NCBI RefSeq assembly: GCF_000315625.1
Contig: NW_005434557.1
Span: forward strand, 193,030-221,806
Source of the DNA: Guillardia theta CCMP2712
Taxonomy: Eukaryota; Cryptophyceae; Pyrenomonadales; Geminigeraceae
Direction: 5' to 3'
Length of the DNA: 28,777 bases
Every line of letters starts with the position of its first letter. The stretch's first letter is position 1. The notes under the pieces were generated by a model. That model saw only the letters and a program-made list of their open reading frames with translations, did not search any database and was not told the DNA's origin. Of the stretch, positions 9,270 to 22,969 are shown in pieces. Both the position numbers and the translations under genes were made by a program.

Positions 9270-10070
9270 GGTTGCCTATTATGAGTTGTAAGTTGTACCC
9301 GGTAGTACCGTAGTACGTTCGCCGCCGCGAATCATGAATAAAGCGATCGGACCGATCAGGCGGATGCAGAACCCGCCGGGCCGCCGGGTCTTACAGTCCG
9401 GCGCGGCTTCCGAGTGTCCCGGCGACTTTCCATCCGAGCCGGGCCACCACACGGGCGGGCCGGGCCGAGTCGGAGTCACCGGCGGTGACCGCCCGGGATG
9501 CGGCTGCCGCCCCCCGCCGGGCCGGCCACCCCCGGTGACCGTCACACTGCCAGAGTTACTAAGTTAGCCTTCGAGTGCCGCGCGGGTTGAAACCGTTGAA
9601 CGGTCCACCGATCGGACCGTATCAAGTGACTCCGACTCAAACTGGGCCAAGTTACGGTTTGCTAGTACTACGTGACTCTACTGAAATCTTTTTACTGCCA
9701 AAGTTCAATTAAGTTCAAAATCCGTACGAGAATACAGTACGGTAGAAAATCACTAACGGCCCGCGCGCCCGGCCGGCTGGTACTACAGTAGTTTGTTGCC
9801 AGAGTCTTGTATGCTACTGCGAGTTCCGACTCCCGAAACCATGCAAGTTGTACTGAAAACATAAGTCATCTGTAATGAAGTACAACCTCTGTTGGGATTC
9901 TTAGTACCACGTTGGCAGCAGTAGTGTACCGTACTACGGTACTACTGCAGTACGGTACTAATCTTAAAATGATAACTAATCATTGAATAGTATAACTCAA
10001 TTGCTGAGTTTGTGCTGACCATATTGCTTCCAGCCGCATCCTGACTACCCTACCCTTCGTATGGATCTTC
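9270..10070. other. Compositional island B (CCGG-rich then GTAC/TACGG-rich)
   Basis: The left half (9300-9560) is rich in CCGGGC and GGTGACCG words. The right half (9560-9970) is richer in A/T and saturated with GTAC, AGTAC and TACGGTA words. It contains the segment AAGTTCAATTAAGTTCAAAA (about 9700-9720), similar in style to the AGTTAAGTTAAAA part of island A. A strong hairpin sits near its right end. No coding frame is convincing. Confidence 0.5.
9918..9948. repeat. Near-perfect palindrome (hairpin) in island B
   Basis: GCAGTAGT at 9918-9925 pairs with ACTACTGC at 9941-9948. Inside, after a 2-nt bulge, ACCGTA (9928-9933) pairs with TACGGT (9935-9940). A second, alternative inverted repeat, GTACCGTACT (9926-9935) and AGTACGGTAC (9949-9958), overlaps it. 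Confidence 0.8.
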
Positions 10071-10482
10071 AGTAAATGGAGGGGTAGGGGTAGTTTCCCC
10101 CCCCCCCTGTGTATACTTGACCAGCCCCTGACACTTTCTACCACCGCCACCAACTCCTCCTGCTCCTCCTCCCGCTCCTCCTGCTCCTCCTGCTCCTCCT
10201 GCTCGAGTCCTCCTCCTGCTCGAGTCCTCCTCATCCGTGACCACATTCATCACTGCTCCCTCGTCCATTGCACATCCCCCACCTTTCCTCCACCTTGCAA
10301 CCTCCCGCGCTTCTTGACGTTGTTCTACCTGCGCACAACTCACCAGACTGCAGCGAATCAACAGACTGTAGATCGTTCACCATAGTGACAGCAGCTCATC
10401 TGATAGCTCAAGGACAAGTCCACACGCACGCTTTGAATCCTTCTGCGAACAAATATTCCTTCCGTTAAGCGTCGTGTCAACC

Positions 10483-11909
10483 ATGGGAGCTTCTACGAGT
10501 CACCACACTGTGAAAGAGCTCGATCACGAGAAGCGGCAAGTGCCGTATCTCGAAGGAAAAGATGACTACATCAAGAGCAGGTTGAGCTCAACACGTTTTG
10601 ATATGTTTGTCATGCATTCCCGTTCACTGATCTCATTGCGTTATCAGCGACAACTTGTGGATTTACACGAAGTCCTGGATGCCGCAGGGCAAACCGAAGG
10701 CGAACATCTTCATTCTCCACGGTGCGATTGCCATGGACTTTGTCGCTGAGTCTGAGCGCTGAGTGTGCGCAGGATTCGCCGAGTACAGCGAAAAGTATGA
10801 GCCTGTGGCGAGGGTTCTCAACGGCGAGGGGTATGCTGTCTTCTGTCACGACCATCAAGGGTTCGGAAGGAGCGGTGGGAGCAGAGAGCTGGTAGAGCCT
10901 GCAGGCTGACTTGCTGCCCTTGCAGAGGGAGACAGAGCCTATGTCGAGAACTTCGCGGACTACGTCGAAGAGTTCTTCGCCTTCCACGCCGTGGTCATGG
11001 ACAAGCACCCTGAGTGAGCCTCGTCGCTGCTCGAGCTCGGAAGAGTTGACGCCGCGTCACTGGCAGGCTGGCATCTTTGCCCACCATCATCTGGGGTCAC
11101 TCCATGGGAGGGCTCATCGCCTTCTACACCGTCCTGGTCCGCGATCAAGAGGGGGAGAGGAGGCGTCTTGTTACCCTTTGGTGTTGCAGAAAGCGCAGAA
11201 GGACAACGTGAAGATCAGTGGCGTCATCCTCACCTGCCCCTCCTTCAAGCCCGAGCCCAAGACGACCAGACCCATCAACATCTTCCTCCTATCCATCCTC
11301 AGGTCTGCACAGCTCGCATGACTCAGTAGCCTCTCATGCTGCACCCCAGGCCAATCGTGCCCAAGTTCGCGGTCCCATGGGAGAAGGGCCCTCTCTCCCG
11401 TCACCCTCTCACCCACGACACCAAGATACAGCAAGAGTTCGAGGCAGACCCGATCTGCTACCATGGGTATGCATGTGCGCTCGGGGCAGGGCGACGAGGC
11501 CTGACGGGTTTATGGCAGGGGCCTGAGGATCCGATGGGGGAGCGAGATGTTCCACAAGATCCAGCAGATGGACAAGAGGATCGATGAATTCGTTCACCCC
11601 TTCCTCCTCTTTCATGGCACCGGTCTGCGCGTTCCCCCTCCCGACGTCCTTCCTTGCTAACGAGCCCTGAGGGCAGAGGACAAGATCGCCGACATCGAGG
11701 GCAGCAGGTCCTTCTACCAGCGGAGCCGGGCCGAGGACAAGACCTACAAGGAGATCGAGGGCGCATACCATGAGGTGAGGACTTTCGTCTCCTTCCCTCC
11801 TGCTGAGCTGAGAAACGGTCGGTCGCAGCTCCACAACGAGCTCCCCCCTATGAAGGACGTCTTCCTCAAGGAGATGAAGGACTGGCTGAGGAGGCAAACC
11901 TCTGCCTGA
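10483..11909 (+). CDS. Monoacylglycerol lipase-like alpha/beta hydrolase, 10 exons
   Basis: A serine hydrolase of the monoglyceride-lipase (Hydrolase_4) family, expected to split monoacylglycerols or lysophospholipids. Exons: 10483-10580, 10648-10721, 10773-10874, 10926-11013, 11067-11136, 11190-11302, 11350-11466, 11519-11622, 11677-11774, 11829-11909. All introns are about 50-67 nt with GT/AG ends and the phase is continuous, giving 314 residues. The oxyanion motif HGFAEYS follows ANIFIL; the nucleophile is Ser133 in GHSMGG; the acid is Asp257 in HGTEDKIAD; the base is His290 in YHELHNE, matching the YHxLHxE motif of monoacylglycerol lipases. The N-terminus MGASTS fits an N-myristoylation signal (Gly2, Ser6), which would place the enzyme on membranes. 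The donor of exon 5 (GTCCGC) is weak but keeps phase and a normal intron length. Confidence 0.9.
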
Positions 11910-12149
11910 CCTCGTCTATACCCGCGCTGCTGCCCTGTGCATTGTGGGAGACGACGCGCTCGGCGATCCTGACACCCCGCAGCCCACAGGGAGCAGGGGA
12001 CGACCATGTACATTCTTGTTTGCCGTTTGCGAGAGGCTCCCAGCCCCAACGCTGGGCAGGGGCAGGGGAAGGGGCAACTGCCCCAGGGCCTTTTAACATG
12101 GAGGACAGGGGAGGATCGTTCCTCCTGGTCCCCATGAGTACGCATTCCT

Positions 12150-13557
12150 TCAATCTTTGCACAACTTTAAAATGCCCACAATATCCTCCTCCGCCAGCTC
12201 CCGGTACTCTCCCACCCTCAGCACCTGTCCTGACTCCACTGCCCTCCGGGTGCTCCCCGGCTGTTGACGCGCATCCCTCGCGGCAGTCCCCTCCCCGTTG
12301 CCCTCCTCCCCTTCCCTCAGGTTCCCCTCCTGCTCGCACGGCCCGGCGATGGAGCCGATCCGAGTACGTATGAGTCGAAGGACGGTAAATCCGATCCCCT
12401 TGAAAAGTTTGCGGACTTCCCTGCTGCACGTCAGGGGCGGAGAGGAAAGGGCGGAGGAGAGGACCTGTTCTTTCCCTCCGTCAAGATCACTTCCATCCAG
12501 TGCGTGTTGTCCTCGGCTCCATGTTCTATCCTCCGAGCGCTGGCACATGACAGCACGTCCTTGTTCTTGCATTGCGGAGTTCACACCCTTCAACTCCTCC
12601 CCCAGTTCGCAACTACCTGCAGCGCGATCCCCTTCACCAGACTCGCCAGCTGCTCGTCACTTGGGCCCTCCGGGTACTTGAAGCTCCGCACGAGAGCCTG
12701 AGGGACATTAGGAGGGAGAGGAGGAGGAGAGCCTTACAAGGTAGGTCTTGGGCATCTGGTACTGGGGTGACGTCAGCAGCTTGATGAGGGAGCCGTCGTT
12801 GGTCAGCACGATGAGTCCCTCGGAGTCGAAGTCCAGTCGTCCTGCAGGAGAGACTCTCGGGTTGGAGGGGACCAGGTCTATCACGGTCCCAAACTCTTCC
12901 GCCTTGCTCAGCTCTCCTTTAGTAGCGTTCCCGCCGATGGTGCACGAGGAGAGGACCTGGGTGAGTTCAGCCCGCGGGGTCAGCAGCAAGGGCTCCGACC
13001 TTTCTCGGCTTGTTTCTGCAAGCTACTGTCAGACGCCAGTAATGCAAGCGTGCAAGAGGGGAGAGGGATCAAGAGAAGGAGCGAGGGTTTGATGAAGGCG
13101 TCGGGGAGGCTCACAGGAGATAGGAGACGATCTTCTGCCGAGGAGGGAGGCGCCTGCCATGAACCAGGACCTCGTCGCTCTCGCTAACAAGGTCTCCGCA
13201 CCTCGCTTGCTCGCCGTTGACGCGCACATGGCCCTCGCTAGCCACCTTCCATGCTTCCTTGTAGGTGTACAGGCCCGAAAGGGCCACATGCTTCTCGACG
13301 GGGAGGACGTCTCGTCGATAGTCTACAAACCTGACGGACGTGAAGTCCTTGGACGAAGTCTCTTCCATGCTCAGCGATGCTCCTCTACCTCCTGCACGAG
13401 AGGAGCCCCGCCGATCGCAGGCAGGGACAACGGGGGCGAACGGAGGCCTAGCGTCCCTTGCGCCGGAGGAGGAGAATCTCTGTTCAAGGGGTCGAGGGAG
13501 ACGGCAAGTCGTGCTCAGCAAGAGGAGGCATGAGGAAGTCAGGAGAGCGTCAGAGGT

Positions 13558-13592
<35 letters not shown>

Positions 13593-13620
13593 GCGGGAGC
13601 GACAGGGCAGGTCCGGCCAT
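12150..13620 (-). CDS. RsuA/RluB-family rRNA pseudouridine synthase, probably plastid-targeted
   Basis: Converts a uridine in rRNA to pseudouridine. Exons: 13620-13115, 13015-13000 (only 16 nt), 12956-12738, 12697-12617, 12565-12465, 12423-12150. The phase is continuous, giving 398 residues. The leader starts MAGPAL, then a poly-Leu core encoded by a CAG/CTG repeat (signal-peptide-like), then a Ser/Arg-rich stretch, like a bipartite leader for a complex plastid. An S4 RNA-binding domain covers about residues 100-165. The catalytic motif GRLDFDSEGL is in exon 3, with the family Asp in LDFD; the NKPRK motif is made by the 16-nt exon; WMEVILTEGKN and VRKLFKGIGFTVLRLIRTRIG follow, as in RluB/RsuA. 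A charged insertion of about 40 residues precedes the C-terminus. An in-frame ATG at 13845 would add a Pro/Ser repeat and is disfavoured. The exact rRNA site is unknown. Confidence 0.88.
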
Positions 13621-14171
13621 GCTGCATGCTTGTAGTCTCGCCCCCGACGTCGTTCTGAGGCGGGTGGGGAATATAAGATGCGCCCTCTTGTGCGATGCGG
13701 GAGGAAGCGAAGGGGGCGGAGGGGAGGGGAGGGGAGGAGGAGAAGGAGAAGGAGAAGGAGAAGGAGAAGGAGAAGGAGGAGAAGGAGAAGGAGAGAAGGG
13801 AAACATACGAGGTGAGAGATCAGGAGATTGAGGGGAAAAGATCAAACTATTGCAAGAGAACTACAGGAGGGGGGGGGGGGGGGGGTAAGGAGAGAAGAGG
13901 AGCGACAAGGTTTTGAGTGAAGAGATGGACTGAAGGGACGCACAGAATACGCTGAGAATGGAAGATCGGTGAGATGGGAGACGATAGCAGGACGATAGCA
14001 GGACGATAGCAGGACGATAGCAGGACGATAGCAGGACGATAGCAGGAGGATGGCAGGGATGGCAGGGAACGATCAAAGAATCCAGCAATCCTTGTGCATG
14101 TCACAAGCATCAGAGCAGCGCACTTCCTTCTCTGCAGCTTCTCCTGATCCCACCATGACAGGCTAGAGGCC
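13621..14171. other. Intergenic region between divergent genes, repeat-rich
   Basis: This is a shared promoter region for the pseudouridine synthase (minus) and the purine gene (plus). It holds a GGAGAA repeat (about 13737-13795), a G run of about 17 (13867-13885) and an 11-bp array (13981-14046). No gene is supported. Confidence 0.65.
13981..14046. repeat. 11-bp tandem repeat, six perfect copies
   Basis: The unit ACGATAGCAGG is repeated six times without a mismatch, followed by decaying copies (AGGATGGCAGG). It lies about 125 bp upstream of the GARS-GART start codon. The perfect copies point to recent expansion. Confidence 0.95.
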
Positions 14172-18322
<4,151 letters not shown>

Positions 18323-18444
18323 AGCTGATCAGCGGGAAACCGAGGACATCTCCTGATAGCCAACTGAATCTCCTCATGGTCAAAACAAGAATTTTCCCTC
18401 CTTCATACTCAACACGCTGGTCGACCGATCGCTTACACGAGGTT

Positions 18445-19155
18445 TCACTGCCGTTTCGCTGCCGCCTCCTTTGCAAGCTCCCGCTCAATCAGCTCCTCGA
18501 ACGAGAGCTTGCCCCCTGAGCAGAGCTGCGCGTCTGCCCCGACGTTGGACCTCCGCTCCTGCTTCGCCACTTGCATGCTCTCGAATTCCCTGGGGATCTC
18601 GTCGTTCCACTCGCTCAGCATCGGATTGACGGGGCTGTAGTTGAGGAAGATGCGATACTGGTAGGGGAGCGTTGGTATGGACGGCATGAACTTGGCTATG
18701 TTCAAGTCGCCGAACAACTCCTGGAGGAGCTCATAGTTCTCTGCTATCGTGGTCAGCAGCACCTTCCCGCCCTGCCGAAGACAGAAGCGAACGGCCGTTG
18801 CGTACTTTCTCCAGACGTCCTCGGTGATGAAAGGAGGGTCGACCACGACCGCGTCGAAACAGCCCTGCATGCTCTGAGGGATGCCTTCAGGGTGATTGAA
18901 GTCGTAGAAGCAGAACCCTTCCTCGCTCTCCCACTGCCGGTCATAGTCAAAGAGGGCATCTCCCTGCCTACTCTGTTGCCCCCATCGCTTTCTCCCAGGT
19001 TTCATGGAGAAGAAGATGGAAGGGGTGGAGAGGAACGCAACGCTTTCTCCGGCCTCTGCTGCTTCGTCTGCAAGCGCATTGATCGTTCTCTTGCTGTACC
19101 AGTATTGGTTCAGATCCGCCTCCTCCTTCGTGTTCTTCAAGAATTCTTCAGCCAT
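18445..19155 (-). CDS. EEF1A lysine methyltransferase 1-like (EFM5/N6AMT2 family)
   Basis: Predicted S-adenosylmethionine-dependent protein-lysine methyltransferase acting on translation elongation factor 1A, in the cytosol. The protein is 236 residues and single-exon. LNQYWYSKRTINALADEA at the start matches the family's SQFWYS motif. AFLSTPSIFFSMKP, LFDYDRQWESEEGFCFYDFN, the catalytic DPPF (residues 106-109, in FDAVVVDPPFITEDVWRKYA) and YQYRIFLNYSP are all characteristic. The C-terminal 50 residues are charged and less conserved. An in-frame ATG at 19188 would add 11 residues; 19155 is preferred because MAEEF matches the short N-terminus usual for the family. The gene is convergent with the purine fusion gene; the stop codons are 122 bp apart. 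Confidence 0.88.
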   Translation of the reverse strand: MAEEFLKNTKEEADLNQYWYSKRTINALADEAAEAGESVAFLSTPSIFFSMKPGRKRWGQQSRQGDALFDYDRQWESEEGFCFYDFNHPEGIPQSMQGCFDAVVVDPPFITEDVWRKYATAVRFCLRQGGKVLLTTIAENYELLQELFGDLNIAKFMPSIPTLPYQYRIFLNYSPVNPMLSEWNDEIPREFESMQVAKQERRSNVGADAQLCSGGKLSFEELIERELAKEAAAKRQ

Positions 19156-19620
19156 CTCCCCACACAATGACGAAGAGCAAAGTGGCACAAGTTAATCGTA
19201 TCCTTCAAGGCCTCAACTGTCGGACACACTTCATGCACTTGAATAGTGTAGTGTACCCACAGCGATCTTCCCCTTGCGATCTCCTCTCCTCTCCGCACCG
19301 CTCCTCTCCTCTCCTCTCTTCTCCTCTCCTCTCCTCTCCTCTTCCTTCAAAGCTCCAAGCGATTCTGTTCTCCCATTCCCGCCACACTTGAAAAGTTGGA
19401 CTACCCTACCCCCACTCATACAACCCCTTCTCCCCTCATAAAACCCCTACCACCTCTGCTATCTATAGGGTAACCCCACCTGACCCCTCGTTTCCGGAAA
19501 ATATTCCACAGTTACCCCTACTTTTCCCTCCCTTCAACGCTAATAATGACCCCTACATCAGTACCACTACCCCATCTCTACCGCGCAGGGGGCGAGGTTG
19601 GCTGGAACGAGAAGGTCGCA
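19156..19620. other. Divergent intergenic region, CTCCT repeat and C-rich block
   Basis: Between the methyltransferase (minus) and ALDH (plus) starts. It contains CTCCT repeats (about 19280-19340), then from about 19390 to 19570 a plus strand with spaced ACCCC words (TACCCCTAC, AACCCC) in AT-rich surroundings. This is the same style as 22350-22650 and 25790-26750. It probably holds both promoters. An open frame continues from 19546 into the ALDH start. Confidence 0.6.
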
Positions 19621-21312
19621 ATGCTGCGAGCGAAGTTGTTTGTTGGGGGGAGGAGCTGCGATGCGGCGGGAGGGCAGGAGCTGAACATAGTGAACCCAGC
19701 AGACGAGACTCTTCTTGGTGTAGCCTCCTCTGCCACCAGAGAGGATGTGAACGCTGCTGTGGCGGCTGCCAAGGAAGCGCTGGAGTCCTGGGGATCAAGC
19801 TCTGGGAAGGAAAGAGCTGCCGTCTTGCGCGCCATCGCTGACTCGGTAGAGAAGCACAAGGACAGTCTGGCAGAGAAAGAGGCTCTTAATGCAGGGAAAC
19901 CGATACAAGAAGCGGCGTGGGACATGGATGATGTGGCTGCTTGCTTCAGACATCATGCAGGCCTCGCTGAGGCGTTGGAGGAGAGGCAGGGGAAGGTTGT
20001 CGATGTTGGCATGCAGGAGTTCTCGGTCAGGATGTTCTGGGAGCCCGTCGGTGTCGTTGGTCTGATCGTCCCATGGAACTACCCGCTCCTCATGGCCGCA
20101 TGGAAAGTCGCGGCTGCTCTCGCAGCTGGCTGCACCATCGTTCTCAAGCCCTCGGAGCTCACGCCTTTCACCGCGTACGATCTGGCGGTCTATGCCTTTC
20201 AGGAAGCGAAGCTGCCTGCTGGTGTCTTGAACGTCCTCCCTGGTCTGGGCCCGGACTGCGGGGGTCCGCTCTCAGAGCACCCGGACGTGGAGAAGATCGC
20301 CTTCACTGGGTCTGTTCCCACGGGGTCGAGGATCATGGCGGCGTGCGCGCGGGACATCCGGAACGTGTCGTTGGAGCTGGGAGGAAAGTCTCCTATCGTT
20401 GTGTTCGAGGACGCAGATGTTGAGAAGGCTGTGGAGTGGATCATGTTCGGGATCTTCTGGACCAACGGGCAGATATGCTCAGCCACCTCCCGCGCCATCA
20501 TCCATGAGGACATCGCTCCTCGCGTCTTCGCGAGGCTCAAGCAGGAGGCGGAGAAGGTGCAGGCGTGCCATCCGCTGACCCTCCGAGCGACAAGGTCGCC
20601 TACATCGGTCCGATCATCTGCAAGAGTCAGTACGACAAGGTGCTTAACTACATAGAGTCCGGCAAGCAGGAGGGAGCAACGCTGCTGTGCGGCGGGGGCA
20701 GGCCGGAGAACGTTGCGAACAAGGGATTCTACATCGCCCCGACAGTGTTCACCAACGTCCAGCCATCCATGCGCATATGGAAGGAGGAGATCTTTGGGCC
20801 AGTGCTGGCTGCTACTACCTTCAAGACAGAAGCCGAAGCTATCGCACTGGCGAATGACACATGGGCTGGGCTTGCCTCGGCAGGTTCTCCCCTGCTTTGG
20901 TCGTGTGAGAAGTAGTAGCTGCCTGACGCTGTTTGTCCTCCAGTCCTCACTGCCGATCAAGACCGCTCCATGCGCATGGCAAGGAAGTTCAAGTGTGGGA
21001 TCGTTTGGGTTAACTGCAGCCAGCCGTGCTTCTGCCAGGTTGCTCTCTCCCCCAGGTCACTCCCAGCCTCTCTGATGTGTGGCACAGGTTCCATGGGGAG
21101 GCGTGCGGAAGAGTGGGTTCGGCAGAGACAACGGAGAGTACGGCCTCGAGTCCTTCCTGGAAGCCAAGCAGGTGAGATCCTACTACGATCGCGCGAGTTT
21201 GAAATTTCTTGTTCAGGTCACGGAGTACAAGTCGTCAGAGCCCTGGGGTTGGTACATGCCACCCGGTTTCACTCGTCCTGCAGAGCAGCCGAAGCCAGAG
21301 TCAAAACTTTAG
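19621..21312 (+). CDS. ALDH10-type betaine/aminoaldehyde dehydrogenase, peroxisomal; apparent frameshift
   Basis: Oxidises betaine aldehyde or aminoaldehydes with NAD+. Exons: 19621-20883, 20944-21038, 21088-21171, 21217-21312; introns are 45-60 nt with GT/AG ends. Motifs: [31 protein letters not shown], catalytic Glu252 in LELGGKSP and Cys286 in [13 protein letters not shown], then [38 protein letters not shown] and EPWGWY, all typical of plant ALDH10. The protein ends in SKL, a type 1 peroxisome-targeting signal. One problem: near 20555-20568 the frame changes between QEAEKVQ and [10 protein letters not shown]. Either one base is missing (sequencing error or real mutation) or a 38-nt intron (GTGCAG to GACAAG, 20556-20593) is removed, deleting a loop present in the family. 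Start chosen as the ATG just before the conserved LFVGG; it could lie further upstream. Confidence 0.88.
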
Positions 21313-21397
21313 ACTGCGACGCGGGATGAACGTCCCTGCCCAGCTTGAATTCACGCCGGCCGCCTCAGGTTGCCAGCCCGGGCAATGCAGTCAGACG

Positions 21398-21498
21398 GCC
21401 TTCACGGTGGCTGCTGCCGCCGACTCTGCCGGGAGCCGGCGTGACATTAAGCCTAGCGGCCTCGGAGGGGAGTCCCGAGGTTCAGCCACCGTGAAGGC
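21398..21498. repeat. Foldback: 16-bp perfect inverted repeat
   Basis: GCCTTCACGGTGGCTG (21398-21413) is perfectly mirrored by CAGCCACCGTGAAGGC (21483-21498). The 69-nt interior contains a further inverted repeat, CCTCGG (21460-21465) and CCGAGG (21475-21480). It lies 86 bp past the ALDH stop codon. Confidence 0.9.
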
Positions 21499-22091
21499 TT
21501 GGCTGAGTCTCAAGTTTGAAACGGCGTCTGTGTGTCTCTTTCAAGTTGGGCGGCCGGGCCGAACAAAGATCCGCATAACCTGATTGGAACTTTTTGAAGC
21601 CCGGGCCGGCCCTGTCGCCCGGGCCCGCGATGATGGTACCACCGTTCAGTACTGCGGCGGCTTCGGCGGTCCCGGCCCGGCGGGAATTTGCCGCCGGGGC
21701 ACTGTGACCCCGGCCGTGACCCTGTCAGGCTGACTCGCCGCGGCGCCGGTTGCCGCCTCGCCGTGAGATCATCGCCGGGACGCGGCGACGCCCGGCCGTG
21801 ACGCCGCCCGGCCAGGATAGGCCCAGCCTGCGGAGCCTCGCTCGGAGGCTCACACGGTCACCCGGGGTGCCGTCCGGAGGCCGCTGACTCTGTGAGTACT
21901 ACCGCTTGCTGAGCCGAGGCTAGTAAATCGCCCTTCGGCCAACGCCGCCGAATTGCTCCGGGACCGTTGAACTTGTCAGTGAGAGTCCGATACGGAACTT
22001 AGTTCAACTCAGTGACTGGGCGCCGGGGCACTGCAGCCTGTCAAGTTCCGTCACAAGTTCACTGAGTCAGTGGCATCATCCGCCGCCGCCG

Positions 22092-22114
22092 GCCGCCGGC
22101 GGGCTGCCGGCGGC
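22092..22114. repeat. GC hairpin, 9-bp arms
   Basis: GCCGCCGGC (22092-22100) and GCCGGCGGC (22106-22114) are perfect complements around a 5-nt loop. Confidence 0.9.
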
Positions 22115-22969
22115 GCGGTCGGGCCCGGGCCGGCACTGTGGCAGTCACGGTACTAGGGCGGAGGCTGGCCGCAAGTTCACGGTTCGCCGGGAGGCCGGGC
22201 CTACTACCGACTCGGGATCTGATGATTGATCTGTACTGGCCAGTGACCGTACTCTCACTGTACCGTCCGAAAATCATCGAGGTAAATCAATAAAATGACT
22301 TAGAAATCATCGAGGTAAATATGTAACCTAAAAAAACTCCGGAAATAGAGCTCGTACTACCCCACCATGTTTCCCCCAGAGTTCTAAATCGAATATTTGA
22401 CCCCTACCTATAACTTTACATGATCCACCCCTATGATGATGTAATTGACTCTATTACACCCCCAACAAAGGACAACCTCCATAACATATGTACCATAGCT
22501 AAGATTTATTTCAGCAAAGATCCAATAGATTGACCGCAACCTTTTAATTCTCCATCCCATTATCCACCCTCACCCCATGTTTAATTCCAGTACCCCTCAT
22601 AATTCCTAATGACCCCTCCCATTTCAGTACCCCAGTGTCCCACCCTCCCCGAACCTTCTTGATAAAAAGCTCCTCCTCTCCGGTCTCTCCCATACAGGCA
22701 GGTAGACGCCAGTCACTGTACACGTCACGATGATGTTGCCTGCTTCCTACTCGCTCCCCTGCTCTCATACCTTGTGAAACGATCACTGGTGCTGTTCATT
22801 TGCTTGCTAAGTTTCCTCGTTGTCTCTTGGTTGTTATATGGTTTCATTTTTTCGTTTTGATCATTCCTCCCTATCATTGCTCCTCTTCTTTCCTCCTCTT
22901 CTGGTCTCAGACTTGATGTGGCATTGATACTTGAAGGTGTAATAGTTACTGATCGTTTCCTCAGCAGAA

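Larger units (their letters stand above)
9206..10482. other. Intergenic region with compositional island
   Basis: No gene is supported. The first 60 bases are the 3' flank of the THI5-like gene. Island B fills about 9270-10070. From 10080 to 10482 there is a C9 run, CTCCTG repeats (about 10155-10205) and ordinary sequence that should contain the promoter of the lipase gene. Confidence 0.6.
21320..22290. other. Compositional island C (CCGGGCC-rich with foldbacks)
   Basis: Nearly 1 kb with CCGGGCC, GCCGCCGG, GTAC and AAGTTC words and no polypyrimidine runs. It shares TGACCGTACT with island A, and AGTTC/GTAC vocabulary with both others. It contains the 16-bp inverted repeat at 21398-21498 and the hairpin at 22092-22114. 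At its right end an ATCATCGAGGTAAAT word is directly repeated (about 22273-22287 and 22306-22320). Confidence 0.5.
21313..22969. other. Long intergenic region: island C, then C-rich AT-mixed DNA
   Basis: No gene is supported. About 21320-22290 is a compositional island with foldbacks. From about 22290 to 22650 the plus strand has spaced ACCCC words in AT-rich sequence. From 22650 to 22969 it is ordinary CT-rich sequence that must contain the promoter and a probable noncoding first exon of the small gene at 22970 (acceptors TCTCAG at about 22910 and CCTCAG at about 22964). Confidence 0.6.

Noticed and set aside
10600-11008. Minus-strand open frame across the first lipase exons
   Set aside because: The plus-strand exons give a complete lipase with its catalytic triad; this is antisense.
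13621-13845. 75-residue N-terminal extension of the pseudouridine synthase (Pro/Ser repeats)
   Set aside because: It comes from the GGAGAA microsatellite. The ATG at 13620 is followed directly by a signal-peptide-like sequence.
19390-19570. Internal telomere array
   Set aside because: ACCCC words are spaced irregularly with varied bases between them; there is no constant repeat unit such as CCCTAA.
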